Origin: Manduca sexta
Taxonomy: Eukaryota; Arthropoda; Insecta; Lepidoptera; Sphingidae
DNA length: 64,000 nucleotides
Assembly (NCBI RefSeq): GCF_014839805.1
Contig: NC_051129.1
Location: forward strand, 1-64,000
Direction of reading: 5' to 3'
Shown: positions 62,896-64,000 of the stretch, piece after piece
Numbering within the stretch: the stretch's first letter is position 1
Layout: every line of letters starts with the position of its first letter
Translations under genes and position numbers: made by a program
Notes under the pieces: generated by a model
What the model was told of the DNA's origin: nothing
Database searches by the model: none
What the model saw: only the letters and a program-made list of their open reading frames with translations

Positions 62896-64000
62896 TAATC
62901 TGAATGTATATCGAAACACAAACACTGACTGATCTACATAGTGTTCAAACCTATGAACACACGTTTCGGTCTTTCGCTATCGCTAAACGACGAGATTATG
63001 TTAGACATCACATTTTTTAAACAACACAATAATATAATATTAATACATGTTGTGTTAATTAAGTGAACATTTTTAATGAAAATCTTAACACCTTTCCAAA
63101 GGACCCTCATTGAAGAAAAAACTACGCCTCCGCTTCCTCTTGCGACAATCACTGTAGTGTACAATACACGTTGCTTCACATTGTGTGCGATGTAATTGAC
63201 TGAACAATGGGTGCAAACTAACCCTCTCTGCTACCACAATAACAATAATCTACGGGTGACGTGACATCGATACAGACCCTCCCCTCCCGGACCCTAATAA
63301 GGCCCTATTTATGGCAATTAGCAAAGTAAACCAGTGGAGGATCGCCGCAGCGGCATAAACTGTGTAAACAGAAAAAAATGGAGTTGCGTCGTACCTAGTG
63401 ATCAGTAGAGGGAACGATTTACCTCAACTACGTTTAAAGGATTTTATTGAGGGTCTTATTAACCAGCGGCGAGGCATCCACATAAACCGATTTCTACTGG
63501 GTTCCTTTCCGCATATTAAATAAAAATAATAAAACAAAACATAATAATATAACTAGAATAATAATACTGTTTTCAAAGAAATAATTTAATATTTATTTAT
63601 TTACCAATAAATCGATACTTCAACGATATCGGTGGTCCATATCAATTCGGAAAATAGTAGCCCGCGCGCAGTGCTCGCGTCTCGTAGTGTTCGAATTGAA
63701 CCCGGTTGCACATAGTTTCTGTCGTGATTTTGTTGTCCCTTTCACATGCAGTGCGGTGTCTCTATCTAATCTTTTGGAAATGACGTAAATATATATGGTC
63801 TTGCGTGTATGTATACTTCAGGGTAACTCGAGAATTTGTTTCTTCATATTAAGCAATTAGTGCGATTTGTTTTTAATAATTTAGAATGAATAATTATTGT
63901 TTATGTATAGTGTGTGATTATTTCTATTGGGCCCTTTCAGGTACCTTTATTCAAGAAATATAACGAAGAGAATACCGTTTATTGATTAATTAATCTATGT
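62896..64000. other. No supported gene
   Basis: Nothing recognisable as coding. At about 63680-63800, GTGTTCGAATTGAACCCGGT and GCAGTGCGGTGTCTCTATCT look like part of an interspersed repeat, but there is no second copy in the window to confirm it. Confidence 0.4.

Overview
The window looks like nuclear genomic DNA from a moth or butterfly. It is AT-rich, its genes have short exons and long introns, it is dense in tRNA-derived SINEs and small inverted-repeat transposons, and it carries non-LTR retrotransposon 3' ends with TGATGATGATG tails. The two recognisable host gene families also fit an insect. There are no bacterial operons, CRISPR arrays or rRNA. Positions 35298-35797 are exactly 500 N, a scaffold gap of unknown true size.

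Layout. 1-3000: a minus-strand gene for mitochondrial large-subunit ribosomal protein mL52 (MRPL52), three coding exons at 2430-1569. Exon 2 has a frame problem. 3000-16000: no host gene seen; repeats and a few CRE-like sites. 16007-26339: a complete plus-strand lifeguard/TMBIM gene with seven coding exons encoding 283 residues (seven membrane segments and the two pore aspartates of the BI-1 family). 30361-34823: a second, intact copy of exons 3-7 of the same gene, without exons 1-2. Homology between the copies extends upstream into intron 2 (about 20855 against 28985) and downstream through the 3' UTR. The duplication therefore appears to have started inside intron 2, downstream of exon 2, and copy B probably uses exons 1-2 of copy A as an alternative 3' module. 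35798-36890: the 3' end of a Penelope-like element with a GIY-YIG endonuclease domain, entering from the gap. 37000-64000: no host coding gene that I can support. This part holds a broken DD37D (maT-type) mariner at 43.1-44.3 kb, more SINEs and repeats, and a series of short GC/CpG-rich islands in otherwise AT-rich DNA, which may be the regulatory landscape or a long intron of a neighbouring gene.

Main points for a second look: the two-module lifeguard locus; an 86-nt stretch of exon 4 identical between modules while the other exons have diverged; conserved 3'-UTR blocks including a Pumilio-type site; a MITE that ends 13 nt before a functional-looking splice acceptor; and several frame breaks that all fall at or beside homopolymers, which suggests assembly indels. 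All calls were made by reading the sequence; no database search was run.
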